Shown here: positions 24,591-30,875 of the stretch, one piece after another | Numbering within the stretch: position 1 is the stretch's first letter | Layout: each line of letters begins with the position of its first letter | Source of the DNA: an uncultured Bacillaceae bacterium | Lineage (GTDB): Bacteria > Bacillota > Bacilli > Bacillales > Alkalibacillaceae | Length of the DNA stretch: 30,875 nt | Reading direction: 5' to 3' | Assembly (NCBI GenBank): GCA_937958375.1 | Contig: CALGNY010000117.1 | Span: forward strand, 1-30,875 | Notes under the pieces: model-generated | Seen by the model: the letters and a program-made list of their open reading frames with translations, nothing else | What the model was told of the DNA's origin: nothing | Database searches by the model: none | Program-made: the position numbers and the translations under genes

Positions 24591-25106
24591 TTACCGGGTA
24601 ATCATCTGTGCGATTTCCTCGATACTCATTGTTGAAGTGACTTCATAAGATCCTAACTGAATCGTTTGGCTTAGATCGTTCTCCTGTAAGTACTCAATGA
24701 GCGATGATGCATCCTCGATCACTTGGTTACTTTCCAATAAATCAGCGATATCAGATGAATTCATTCCAGATTCAATTTGCAGTACGTAATGATAAACGTT
24801 TTCTCCACTCTCATCTTCACTTTCAGATGTACCGGTATCTTCTTGTTCCGCTTCATCTTCGTTTTCAGATACCTGTTGTTCGATTTGATTTTTCATTTCT
24901 TTATTTTCATTGATCAATTGTTGAAAATCTTCATCAGTCAGGACTTTTAAGTGATGGTTTTCTGCATACGTTTCGATTTCATCGACAGACAACGTTGAAT
25001 CATTGGCCGTATTTTCTTGCGGTCTATCTTCAATTAAATAAACCAATGTAAATATTCCCGTAGCTGTCAAAAGTCCGATTGAAAATGCCATAATCGTCTG
25101 TTTCAA
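24591..25106 (-). CDS. Membrane-anchored protein with MltG/YceG-like terminal domain
   Basis: A 171-aa protein with one N-terminal membrane helix (about 5-25) and a polar linker with a predicted coiled coil (QQLINENKEMKNQIEQQ) followed by a very acidic stretch (58-102). The C-terminal domain, from about residue 105, reads YHYVLQIESGMNSSDIADLLE to SIEEIAQMI. That segment resembles the LysM-like domain at the N-terminus of the endolytic transglycosylase MltG, but the catalytic part of MltG is absent. It probably binds cell wall rather than cutting it. It starts with TTG after GAGGGTGA. It is second of a four-gene set ending in yqgQ. The name is withheld because family assignment is tentative. 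Confidence 0.72.
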   Translation of the reverse strand: MKQTIMAFSIGLLTATGIFTLVYLIEDRPQENTANDSTLSVDEIETYAENHHLKVLTDEDFQQLINENKEMKNQIEQQVSENEDEAEQEDTGTSESEDESGENVYHYVLQIESGMNSSDIADLLESNQVIEDASSLIEYLQENDLSQTIQLGSYEVTSTMSIEEIAQMITR

Positions 25107-25134
25107 TTTATTATTTCACCCTCTGATCATTCGA

Positions 25135-25362
25135 TTACTCGTGTGAATCTCTTTTTTTGAAATTCGCTACGTCAATCGGTTCGCTTAATAGCTCTTCTTC
25201 TAATACTTTCATTTTATTGTTGATCAGATAACGATCTTGCAAGGAAGAAATCCGAAGTTGTTCGACTTGATATTCCAAATCCTTTATTTTATCTTGCATG
25301 AAGAAGGATAAAATAAACAAGATCACACCAATCGACCCAACACTGATTAGTGCAATAATCAT
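25135..25362 (-). CDS. Small membrane-anchored coiled-coil protein
   Basis: A 75-aa protein with one N-terminal membrane helix (MIIALISVGSIGVILFILSF, then FMQD). A charged helical segment follows (IKDLEYQVEQLRISSLQDRYLINNK and MKVLEEELL) with the heptad pattern of a coiled coil. The ATG at 25362 follows ACGAGGTG; the frame is open 16 codons upstream without a better start. It heads the unit with the MltG-like gene (28-bp gap), gluP and yqgQ. I do not recognise the family with confidence. Its shape resembles small division or wall-associated scaffolds, but that is speculation. Confidence 0.75.
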   Translation of the reverse strand: MIIALISVGSIGVILFILSFFMQDKIKDLEYQVEQLRISSLQDRYLINNKMKVLEEELLSEPIDVANFKKRDSHE

Positions 25363-25458
25363 CGATATACACCTCGTTTGTGAAAAAATTCCTAAGATAT
25401 AGTGTACCATATATTTTTTGCGATGCGTGTTGAAATTGTCACAATTCTATTTCAAAGC

Positions 25459-25487
25459 TTGAATCCATAAGTTTTCTTTGGTATGAT
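25459..25487 (+). promoter_or_regulatory. Sigma-A promoter of rpmG
   Basis: TTGAAT, 17-bp spacer, TATGAT with a TGG before it, about 40 bp ahead of the rpmG ATG. I saw no Zur-type palindrome around it. Confidence 0.75.
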
Positions 25488-25527
25488 GATAAGGTCAAAA
25501 AGATAGGATCAGAATGGAGGAATTACG

Positions 25528-25677
25528 ATGCGTGAACAAATTACATTAGCATGCACAGAAACAGGCGATCGTAACTATATTACAACCAAAAATAAACGTA
25601 CGAACCCTGAGCGTATTGAATTGAAGAAATACAGCCCACGTCTGAAAAGACACACACTTCATCGTGAAACGAAGTAA
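25528..25677 (+). CDS. rpmG: 50S ribosomal protein L33, zinc-independent form
   Basis: A 49-aa basic ribosomal protein. Family hallmarks are ITLACTETGDRNYITTKNKR near the N-terminus and KKYSPRLKRHTLHRETK at the C-terminus. The zinc-binding L33 type has two cysteine pairs. Here only Cys9 remains; the partner position is Thr (CTET) and the second pair is gone (KYSPR), so this copy cannot bind zinc in the usual way. ATG follows AATGGAGG. It has its own promoter and terminator and precedes yqgN, as in B. subtilis. Confidence 0.95.
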   Translation: MREQITLACTETGDRNYITTKNKRTNPERIELKKYSPRLKRHTLHRETK

Positions 25678-25706
25678 AACAGTAGGTCAAAGCCTGCTGT
25701 TTTTTT
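25677..25706 (+). terminator. Intrinsic terminator of rpmG
   Basis: AAACAGTAGG pairs with CCTGCTGTTT (one G-T) around a 6-base loop, followed by a T run. It starts at the last base of the stop codon. Confidence 0.85.
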
Positions 25707-25784
25707 ATTTGATTTTTTTATTGAAAATCACACAATCGTGATATGCTATAGCTAAGAAGGATCTCGAGAGGGTTGGTGAATCGA

Positions 25785-26378
25785 TTGTCCAAACATGTAT
25801 ACAGAACGCTCAGCAAGCGATTACTTCATCATATTCCCCACACATACAAAGATGATTGTTTAAAAAGCATCCAAATCCATTTGCTCGAGTCGAATTGGTG
25901 GCAAAATGCGGATACGGTCGCGTTGACCATACCTCGTAAGATTGAGTTGAATGTTGAACCGATCATTGAAGCTGCTTGGAGATCAGGGAAAAGAGTCGTC
26001 ATCCCAAAATGTTTTCCTAAACAAAATCACCAGATGGACTTTTATGTATACACGAATCGTAAAGAACTTGAAAATGTCTACTTAGATCTTTATGAACCAA
26101 AGGACCAACCGGATAAATTGGTACCCAAAGAATCTATTGATATTATCGTGGTCCCAGGCCTGTTATTCGATCCGCGTGGTTACAGGATTGGGTATGGCGG
26201 CGGATATTACGATCGTTATTTGGCGGATTATCCGAACCGCACCGTCTCCTTAGCTATGGAAGATCAACTGATCGATTATGTTCCATATGATGAATACGAT
26301 TTACCTGTTGATTTTGTCATTACGGAAGAGCGAATCATCAATTGCCAGCAAGAACGTAAACGATATACCTTCAATTAA
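25785..26378 (+). CDS. yqgN: 5-formyltetrahydrofolate cyclo-ligase
   Basis: Converts 5-formyl-THF to 5,10-methenyl-THF with ATP, returning this storage and inhibitory folate to one-carbon metabolism. About 197 aa. It shows the family core VPGLLFDPRGYRIGYGGGYYDRYL, with the glycine-rich ATP loop and YYDR, and an N-terminal helix rich in basic residues. No ATG is available. Possible starts are TTG 25773, GTG 25776 and TTG 25785. I prefer the last because GGTGA stands five bases before it, but this is not certain. It functionally complements the gcv operon in the same window, since 5-formyl-THF arises when glycine and serine one-carbon flux is high. Confidence 0.92.
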   Translation: MSKHVYRTLSKRLLHHIPHTYKDDCLKSIQIHLLESNWWQNADTVALTIPRKIELNVEPIIEAAWRSGKRVVIPKCFPKQNHQMDFYVYTNRKELENVYLDLYEPKDQPDKLVPKESIDIIVVPGLLFDPRGYRIGYGGGYYDRYLADYPNRTVSLAMEDQLIDYVPYDEYDLPVDFVITEERIINCQQERKRYTFN

Positions 26379-26391
26379 AACAGAATCCAAA

Positions 26392-26431
26392 AAGAAGCTC
26401 GGTTAGCCATCATTGGCTAATCGAGCTTCTT
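26392..26431. terminator. Bidirectional terminator between yqgN and pbpA
   Basis: An 18-bp arm pair (26392-26409 with 26414-26431) with one mismatch and a 4-base loop. T runs are better on the minus strand, so it mainly ends pbpA. Confidence 0.88.
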
Positions 26432-26433
26432 GA

Positions 26434-28551
26434 TTATTCTTCATCGTCATTTTCTTCATCGTTTTCTTCTTCACTATCTGACGATTCTTCTTCTCCATTT
26501 AACCGGCTTTCTTTCAGGTCAAAATACGTATCCAATGCTCTTCTACCGATATTATGATGGACCGGATGGTCACTCGTTCCCATATAAGGGGCAATGACTG
26601 CGAAAGCAACTTCCGGGTCATCATACGGTGCATAGCCTACTAGATTATAGTTCATGACATCGGTGTGAAGGACTTGGTTTTCATTATCCCAATAATAGGC
26701 TTCTGCCGTTCCTGTTTTACCTGCTGGGTCGTAATCCGCATCGTTGAAATAATTGTAACCTGTTCCGCCACTTTCTTGAAATACTTGTCGCATTCCTCGC
26801 TGGACGCGTTCCAAGTATGAATCATCCATTTCGATTTTATTCAGTACTGTCGGTTCATTCACTTTATACACCGGCCCCAATTGATCACGATTGCTAGAAT
26901 CGTGAATTTGTTTGACTAGTGTAGGTTTCATTCGGTATCCATCATTGGCAATGGTCGAAATGTACTGGACTAATTGCATGGCTGTATAGTTTTCGTACTG
27001 ACCGATTGCCATATCCTGAAATTCACCTGCATCGCCTGGCCCTTCAGGAGGGTTAGCAGGCATGTTTTCCTCGTATGGAAAATCGATGCCTGTCTTTGCG
27101 CCCAATCCGAATTGCTGGAAATAATTTCTCATTTCCGTATAAGCTTCCCCATTATAAGTGATGCCTTTCCCTTCTTGGTAATTATTTTCTCCACCCATCC
27201 GCATCGCAATGAAGAACATATACACGTTGGAGGATCGCTTGATCGCTTCAATATCATTCACCGGCCCCAGTGGCATCCAGGAACCTTTTCTTGGTGAATT
27301 CTTAATTTTAATTGGTCGATCAACAATCACTTCACCAGGCCTAATGACACCGGAATCTAGTCCTGCCAATACGGTTGCACCCTTAATCGTTGAACCTGGT
27401 AAGTACGTGTCATATAACGCCCGATGAGAGACATCTGAAAACTGGTCTTCACCATCTTCTGAAGGGTCATATTCTTGTCCAGAAATCGATAGTACTTCCC
27501 CAGTCTTCGGGTTCATCAAAACGGCCACGGCATGTCTGAACCATCTGTTTTCCCGTGGATGTTCATCGACAGCTTCTTTCACTTCTTCTTGTACAATTTG
27601 ATCGAGCCGCTTCTGAAGCTCCATGTCGACCGATAAGATTAAATCCTTACCTCGTTGTCCTTCGCGTATGACTTTTGAATCAACGACGGTTCCACTTGAA
27701 TCGGTGATATGTTCACGAACTTCTTTATTTCCTTTTAAGTACGCTTCATATTCTTTCTCAAGGCCACTTCTTCCAACTCGGTCGTTTCGGCTATAGTTTC
27801 TCGCCAAGAAAAACTGTTCATCCGTTTGTGGAATCCCTTGTTTTTGCGTCGTAATCCTTCCAATATAGTTGGCGAATGTACTTCCATGCAAAAATTCGCG
27901 TTCCCAATTCGTCGTCACATTGATTCCAGGTAACTCATGAAGATTCTCTGCTATAATGGCATATTCTTCTTTTGTCATATTTTCATATTGAATAAAATGT
28001 GGCGTCAGCTCGTAAGCTTGATCCAATTCCCGCTTGATCGCCATCGCCTCAAGCTCTTCGTCTTCAAAGCTGTTCAATTCATCTTCTGTTATATTTTCCA
28101 ACATGACGTAATATTGTTCCGTATCATTCAATTCCTTTTCTTCGTCCGTCAGTCGGTCATAGGCTTTTTCTTTATTTTTGATGATCCAATAATCCTTTTT
28201 GTTTCTCTCCGTCACCGAATCCGTATCCATATCGATATATTCGACAAGTTTTTCTGCGATTTCTAGATTATCTTCCGGCTGGACGTGTTTTTTCGGTGTG
28301 TAAGTAATAGCGAATTCTGCCTCATTATCGACAACAAGTTCTCCGTTCCGATCATAAATCTTACCGCGTGGTACGGGCGTCGCGGAAGTCACGCGCTCCG
28401 TTCGATCCAATTCTTCCTGCGCTTCCATTCCGAATAAGATTTGGACGACACCAAGCTGTAGAATTAATCCGGAAAACAAAAGAAAAATGATGAAAAATAA
28501 TATATTTAATCGAAGAGGCAAATGTGATTTTTGCTTCTTTCTTTTCCCCAT
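26434..28551 (-). CDS. pbpA: Class B penicillin-binding protein 2 (transpeptidase)
   Basis: Monofunctional DD-transpeptidase that cross-links peptidoglycan during side-wall elongation. The 705-aa chain has a basic cytoplasmic start, one membrane helix (about 15-38), a dimerisation domain with PVPRGKIYDRNGELV, and the transpeptidase domain. The catalytic triplets are Ser387-TI-Lys390 (GSTIKG), SSN at 440-442, and Lys612-TG (GKTGTAEA). The C-terminal tail of about 20 residues is almost all Glu, Asp, Ser and Asn and would lie outside the membrane. The ATG at 28551 has GAGAGGTC; a TTG at 28569 lies in the RBS itself. Corresponds to B. subtilis pbpA (yqgF), next to yqgE and sodA. Confidence 0.95.
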   Translation of the reverse strand: MGKRKKQKSHLPLRLNILFFIIFLLFSGLILQLGVVQILFGMEAQEELDRTERVTSATPVPRGKIYDRNGELVVDNEAEFAITYTPKKHVQPEDNLEIAEKLVEYIDMDTDSVTERNKKDYWIIKNKEKAYDRLTDEEKELNDTEQYYVMLENITEDELNSFEDEELEAMAIKRELDQAYELTPHFIQYENMTKEEYAIIAENLHELPGINVTTNWEREFLHGSTFANYIGRITTQKQGIPQTDEQFFLARNYSRNDRVGRSGLEKEYEAYLKGNKEVREHITDSSGTVVDSKVIREGQRGKDLILSVDMELQKRLDQIVQEEVKEAVDEHPRENRWFRHAVAVLMNPKTGEVLSISGQEYDPSEDGEDQFSDVSHRALYDTYLPGSTIKGATVLAGLDSGVIRPGEVIVDRPIKIKNSPRKGSWMPLGPVNDIEAIKRSSNVYMFFIAMRMGGENNYQEGKGITYNGEAYTEMRNYFQQFGLGAKTGIDFPYEENMPANPPEGPGDAGEFQDMAIGQYENYTAMQLVQYISTIANDGYRMKPTLVKQIHDSSNRDQLGPVYKVNEPTVLNKIEMDDSYLERVQRGMRQVFQESGGTGYNYFNDADYDPAGKTGTAEAYYWDNENQVLHTDVMNYNLVGYAPYDDPEVAFAVIAPYMGTSDHPVHHNIGRRALDTYFDLKESRLNGEEESSDSEEENDEENDDEE

Positions 28552-28593
28552 AGTTTGACCTCTCCCCAAATGATTTGTCTGGCTAACAAGCTT

Positions 28594-28622
28594 ATTATAT
28601 CATCATTTCTCCCTATTTTCAG
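28594..28622 (-). promoter_or_regulatory. Sigma-A promoter of pbpA
   Basis: Minus-strand CTGAAA, 17-bp spacer, perfect TATAAT, in the 74-bp gap after yqgE. There is no terminator between yqgE and pbpA, so read-through from yqgE also feeds pbpA. Confidence 0.65.
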
Positions 28623-28625
28623 TGG

Positions 28626-29837
28626 TTATTTCGAGTCAATTTTACGAACTTGAGTCATGGCTAAAACGTATCCTAGCCCAAAAATCAGCAATGAATACTG
28701 TAACCATTCGATATCATCAAAAAACTGAAGTCCCAACCAGAACAATATGAGCGAAATGACCCGACCACTATTTAAGATAATTTCTTTAAACACAACATAT
28801 TCAACTCGATAGTCCTTAGCATTTCTTGCTTTTCCGATCACATCATACGAAATGGACATAAATGGCGCAAAAAATAACGGAAACGCAAGCCCGATCAGCA
28901 GTCCATATATATACAAATCAAAGCTTGTATTTGCAAAGATGACCCAAATGACGGCTCCGTAAAGCGCAACGGTTCCAAACAGCACATAATTTTTCCGCTT
29001 GGATGGTTTGATGAATTGGTTGATCAATTGATAGACACAAAGCGATGCTGTCGCATAAATGAAATTATAAATCCCGATCACCATTTCCCTATCGGTGATC
29101 ATGAATACCCACAATGCAACCGCGAATAAAAAAACACCTTCTCGAATCCCTTGCAGAAAGTGCGCATTCAATAAAGCCTTCCAATTTGGATTTTCCTTCC
29201 GCTCCCGTATCGCACTTTGGATATAATACTGTCCGCTTGTCCTTCTTCTTTCAAGAAAGATACTTGTGATGATCGCCAAAACAAATAAGATGAAAGACAA
29301 AAAGAAAATCGTTAAATATCCTTTATAGCCAGAAAAAATAGTGATGATATATCCCGCAAATAAAGGGCCAATCATACCGCCGATCGATTGCAACGTCCCC
29401 ATCGTACTGTTGAAGTAATCCCGTGTGTGGGGCTCAGTCACTTCAAACGTGAGTACGTTGAATGCAAGCAAGTAGAATCCATAACCTGCACCAAGAACGG
29501 CTCCTAATAACCAATAGTAATACAGTGCATCACTTCCAAGTGTCAGTAGTCCTACGAAAAAAATGGATATTAACACAATGCCGAGTCGTAAAATGATGAC
29601 CCTGTCAAATCGCTTTACCCATTTACCGGCAACGATAAAAATCAATACTTGCGTCACGTAAATGGACAAATTATAGAGAGCCAATAATTCAATATCGTTC
29701 GATTGTCTCCATAAGAAAATATTCACAAAAATATTGGACATCATCAAACCCAATGTATATAAAGAAGAAATGGTCAATAAATAAATTAAATTCTTTTTCT
29801 CATGCTCTGTAATATCATCTCGATTGGTTAATTTCAT
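28626..29837 (-). CDS. yqgE: Major facilitator superfamily transporter (YqgE)
   Basis: A 403-aa polytopic membrane protein with about eleven to twelve hydrophobic segments and short charged loops. Examples are KWVKRFDRVIILRLG after the third segment, and LERRRTSGQYYIQSAIRERKE in the central cytoplasmic loop. The fold fits a secondary transporter of the MFS; no substrate can be read. The ATG at 29837 has AGAGGGA six bases upstream. Another in-frame ATG at 29855 has no RBS. The chosen RBS lies inside a perfect inverted repeat (29838-29881). Located between sodA and pbpA, as in B. subtilis. Confidence 0.85.
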   Translation of the reverse strand: MKLTNRDDITEHEKKNLIYLLTISSLYTLGLMMSNIFVNIFLWRQSNDIELLALYNLSIYVTQVLIFIVAGKWVKRFDRVIILRLGIVLISIFFVGLLTLGSDALYYYWLLGAVLGAGYGFYLLAFNVLTFEVTEPHTRDYFNSTMGTLQSIGGMIGPLFAGYIITIFSGYKGYLTIFFLSFILFVLAIITSIFLERRRTSGQYYIQSAIRERKENPNWKALLNAHFLQGIREGVFLFAVALWVFMITDREMVIGIYNFIYATASLCVYQLINQFIKPSKRKNYVLFGTVALYGAVIWVIFANTSFDLYIYGLLIGLAFPLFFAPFMSISYDVIGKARNAKDYRVEYVVFKEIILNSGRVISLILFWLGLQFFDDIEWLQYSLLIFGLGYVLAMTQVRKIDSK

Positions 29838-29881
29838 GTGATTCCCTCTTTTCATATTTAGCTTTCACAAGAGGGAATCAC
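29838..29881 (-). promoter_or_regulatory. 13-bp inverted repeat enclosing the yqgE ribosome binding site
   Basis: GTGATTCCCTCTT (29838-29850) and AAGAGGGAATCAC (29869-29881) are exact reverse complements with an 18-base spacer. In the transcript the second arm holds the AGAGGGA RBS and ends directly before the AUG; the loop holds the alternative AUG (29855). It would block ribosome entry when folded. There is no T run, so it is not a terminator. Confidence 0.8.
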
Positions 29882-29901
29882 TTATGCATTCGGTTAAAAT
29901 G

Positions 29902-29932
29902 AAAAACCAGCCGTGATGATTCACGACTGGTT
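29902..29932 (-). terminator. Intrinsic terminator of sodA
   Basis: AACCAGCCGTGA (29905-29916) pairs with TCACGACTGGTT (29921-29932) with one G-T pair on the minus strand and a 4-base loop. It is followed by a short T run (five), so termination may be partial and let yqgE be read. Confidence 0.75.
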
Positions 29933-29948
29933 CAAATTACATTCTAAT

Positions 29949-30557
29949 TTATTTTGCAGCTTCATAACGCTTGTTTACTTCTTCCCAATTCACAACGTTC
30001 CAGAATGCACTGATGTAGTCTGGACGACGGTTTTGGTATTTCAAGTAATAAGCGTGCTCCCAAACATCCAAGCCTAGGATTGGTGTTTTACCTTCCATTA
30101 CTGGCGTATCTTGGTTTGGTGTAGATGTGATTTCTAATTCGCCGTTGTTCACGACTAGCCATGCCCAACCGGATCCAAATCGTCCTGCAGCCGCGTTTGC
30201 GAACTCATCTTGGAAGGCTGAGAAGCTACCGAATTTTGAATTGATTTTATCTGCCAATTCGCCTGTCGGCTCTCCTCCACCATTCGGAGAAAGCACTTCC
30301 CAGAATAGTGAATGGTTTGCGTGACCGCCACCATTGTTTCTTACTGCGGTTTGAATGTCACTTGGAAGTGAATTAAGATCTTTCAATAATTCGTCTAGAG
30401 ACTTGTCTTGAAGGTCAGAATGCCCCTCTAAAGCAGCATTTAATTTCGACACATAGGTGTTATGGTGCTTCGTGTGGTGAATGTTCATTGTTTCCTTATC
30501 GATGTGTGGTTCTAGTGCGTCATAAGCGTATGGTAGTTCTGGTAATTCAAAAGCCAT
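29949..30557 (-). CDS. sodA: Superoxide dismutase [Mn]
   Basis: Converts superoxide to oxygen and hydrogen peroxide in the cytosol. The 202-aa protein has metal ligands His27, His82, Asp164 and His168 (DVWEHAYYLKYQNRRPDY). NNGGGHANHSLFW and GRFGSGWAW are typical of the Mn/Fe family, and the Gly77-Gly78 and Gln149 region favours manganese. Start ATG follows AAGGAGGAATTTCATC. Its 5' leader holds a small inverted repeat (GGAAAT 30591-30596, ATTTCC 30605-30610). Separated from yqgE by a weak terminator. Confidence 0.97.
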   Translation of the reverse strand: MAFELPELPYAYDALEPHIDKETMNIHHTKHHNTYVSKLNAALEGHSDLQDKSLDELLKDLNSLPSDIQTAVRNNGGGHANHSLFWEVLSPNGGGEPTGELADKINSKFGSFSAFQDEFANAAAGRFGSGWAWLVVNNGELEITSTPNQDTPVMEGKTPILGLDVWEHAYYLKYQNRRPDYISAFWNVVNWEEVNKRYEAAK

Positions 30558-30800
30558 GATGAAATTCCTCCTTCAACTTTTTTAATCGTTGGAAATCCGC
30601 GTGAATTTCCTTCCACCTTTAAGGGTATCAATGACTGAAGATTCATGCAAACTTTATGCCCTGTAAATGCGACATGCTTTGTTCACCTGGTACTCACCGG
30701 ATTGTCAAAGTTTATCTACCGATTTTTTACACCAACCATGCTATGATGAAGACGTTAGTTCAATCGGGATTATGTTGTGGATTGACAGGTTCCGAATGCT
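30558..30800. other. Gene-poor region upstream of sodA
   Basis: No convincing gene. On the minus strand TTGCAT-N17-TACCCT with a TGA before the -10 is a possible sodA promoter near 30622-30650, and a perfect -35-like TTGACA stands near 30698 without a -10. On the plus strand TGCTATGAT (about 30739-30747) is an extended -10 that would transcribe towards the repeat array at the right edge. A 60-codon open frame across this stretch has no RBS and no recognisable product. Confidence 0.4.
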
Positions 30801-30875
30801 TATATGAGTATTCATGGAAATATTGTGATCTATGTTGAAAAACTTATGTGACCTTGTTGGCAATTTATGTGCCCA
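30801..30875. repeat. 21-bp repeat array, third copy (cut by the window end)
   Basis: Cores TTATGTGACC (ATG at 30846) and TTATGTGCCC (ATG at 30867) are 21 bp apart. A degenerate core TATATGAG (ATG at 30804) lies two periods earlier, with a poor copy between. The core resembles that of the 7638-7900 array rather than the 1-105 array. The array probably continues past the window. Confidence 0.65.

Noticed and set aside
30656..30838. Plus-strand 60-codon ORF upstream of sodA
   Set aside because: No RBS, high cysteine content without a motif, and it runs into the repeat array. Probably not coding.

Overview
The window looks like ordinary chromosome from a low-to-medium GC Bacillaceae member, probably a halotolerant or halophilic genus near Halobacillus, Pontibacillus or Virgibacillus. 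The placement rests on gene content and order: efp-yqhT-aroQ-yqhR-yqhP, yqhL, the gcvT-gcvPA-gcvPB operon, yqhH-yqhG, comGA-G, yqgY-yqgX-yqgW, yqgS, yqgQ-yqgP, rpmG-yqgN, pbpA-yqgE-sodA. This is the order of the yqh/yqg region of Bacillus subtilis as I remember it. The acidic C-terminal tails of the penicillin-binding protein and the lipoteichoic acid synthase fit a salt-adapted cell. I see no transposase, integrase, prophage or CRISPR array.

Layout. 1-3.3 kb: elongation factor P, an M24 aminopeptidase, type II dehydroquinase and two small membrane proteins. 3.4-6.7 kb: a B12-dependent class II ribonucleotide reductase whose upstream region has two well-matched NrdR boxes, then the rhodanese YqhL. 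6.7-12.2 kb: a short-chain dehydrogenase, a 263-bp array of 21-bp repeats, and the glycine-cleavage operon behind a tandem glycine riboswitch with its own terminator. 12.2-15.3 kb: SNF2 helicase YqhH, YqhG and shikimate kinase. 15.3-19.3 kb: the seven-gene comG competence pseudopilus operon with nested gene overlaps, followed at 14 nt by tRNA-Gln(TTG). 19.4-25.4 kb: small membrane proteins, an MBL-fold hydrolase, an LTA synthase behind an ECF-sigma-like promoter, YqgQ, the rhomboid protease GluP, and two membrane-anchored small proteins, one resembling part of MltG. 25.5-30.6 kb: ribosomal protein L33 lacking the zinc cysteines, 5-formyl-THF cyclo-ligase, a class B PBP, an MFS protein and Mn-superoxide dismutase.

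Functional themes are one-carbon/glycine metabolism (gcv operon, 5-FCL), envelope synthesis (LtaS, PBP, MltG-like), DNA uptake (comG, with an SNF2-type helicase upstream), dNTP synthesis, and oxidative stress (SodA). Most converging genes share compact intrinsic terminators.

The least explained element is a set of three intergenic arrays (1-105, 7638-7900, and about 30801 to the right edge). All have a 21-bp period, two turns of B-DNA, and a short conserved core beginning TTAT/ATAT with a variable remainder. The core differs between the left array (TTATCGGCAGT) and the other two (ATATGYGNCC-like). They look non-coding although they keep several reading frames open, and they can produce spurious proteins and a false N-terminal extension of the neighbouring dehydrogenase. 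Other points worth checking are a 13-bp perfect inverted repeat that would bury the ribosome binding site of yqgE, and comGD, which has no canonical start codon ahead of its prepilin motif.
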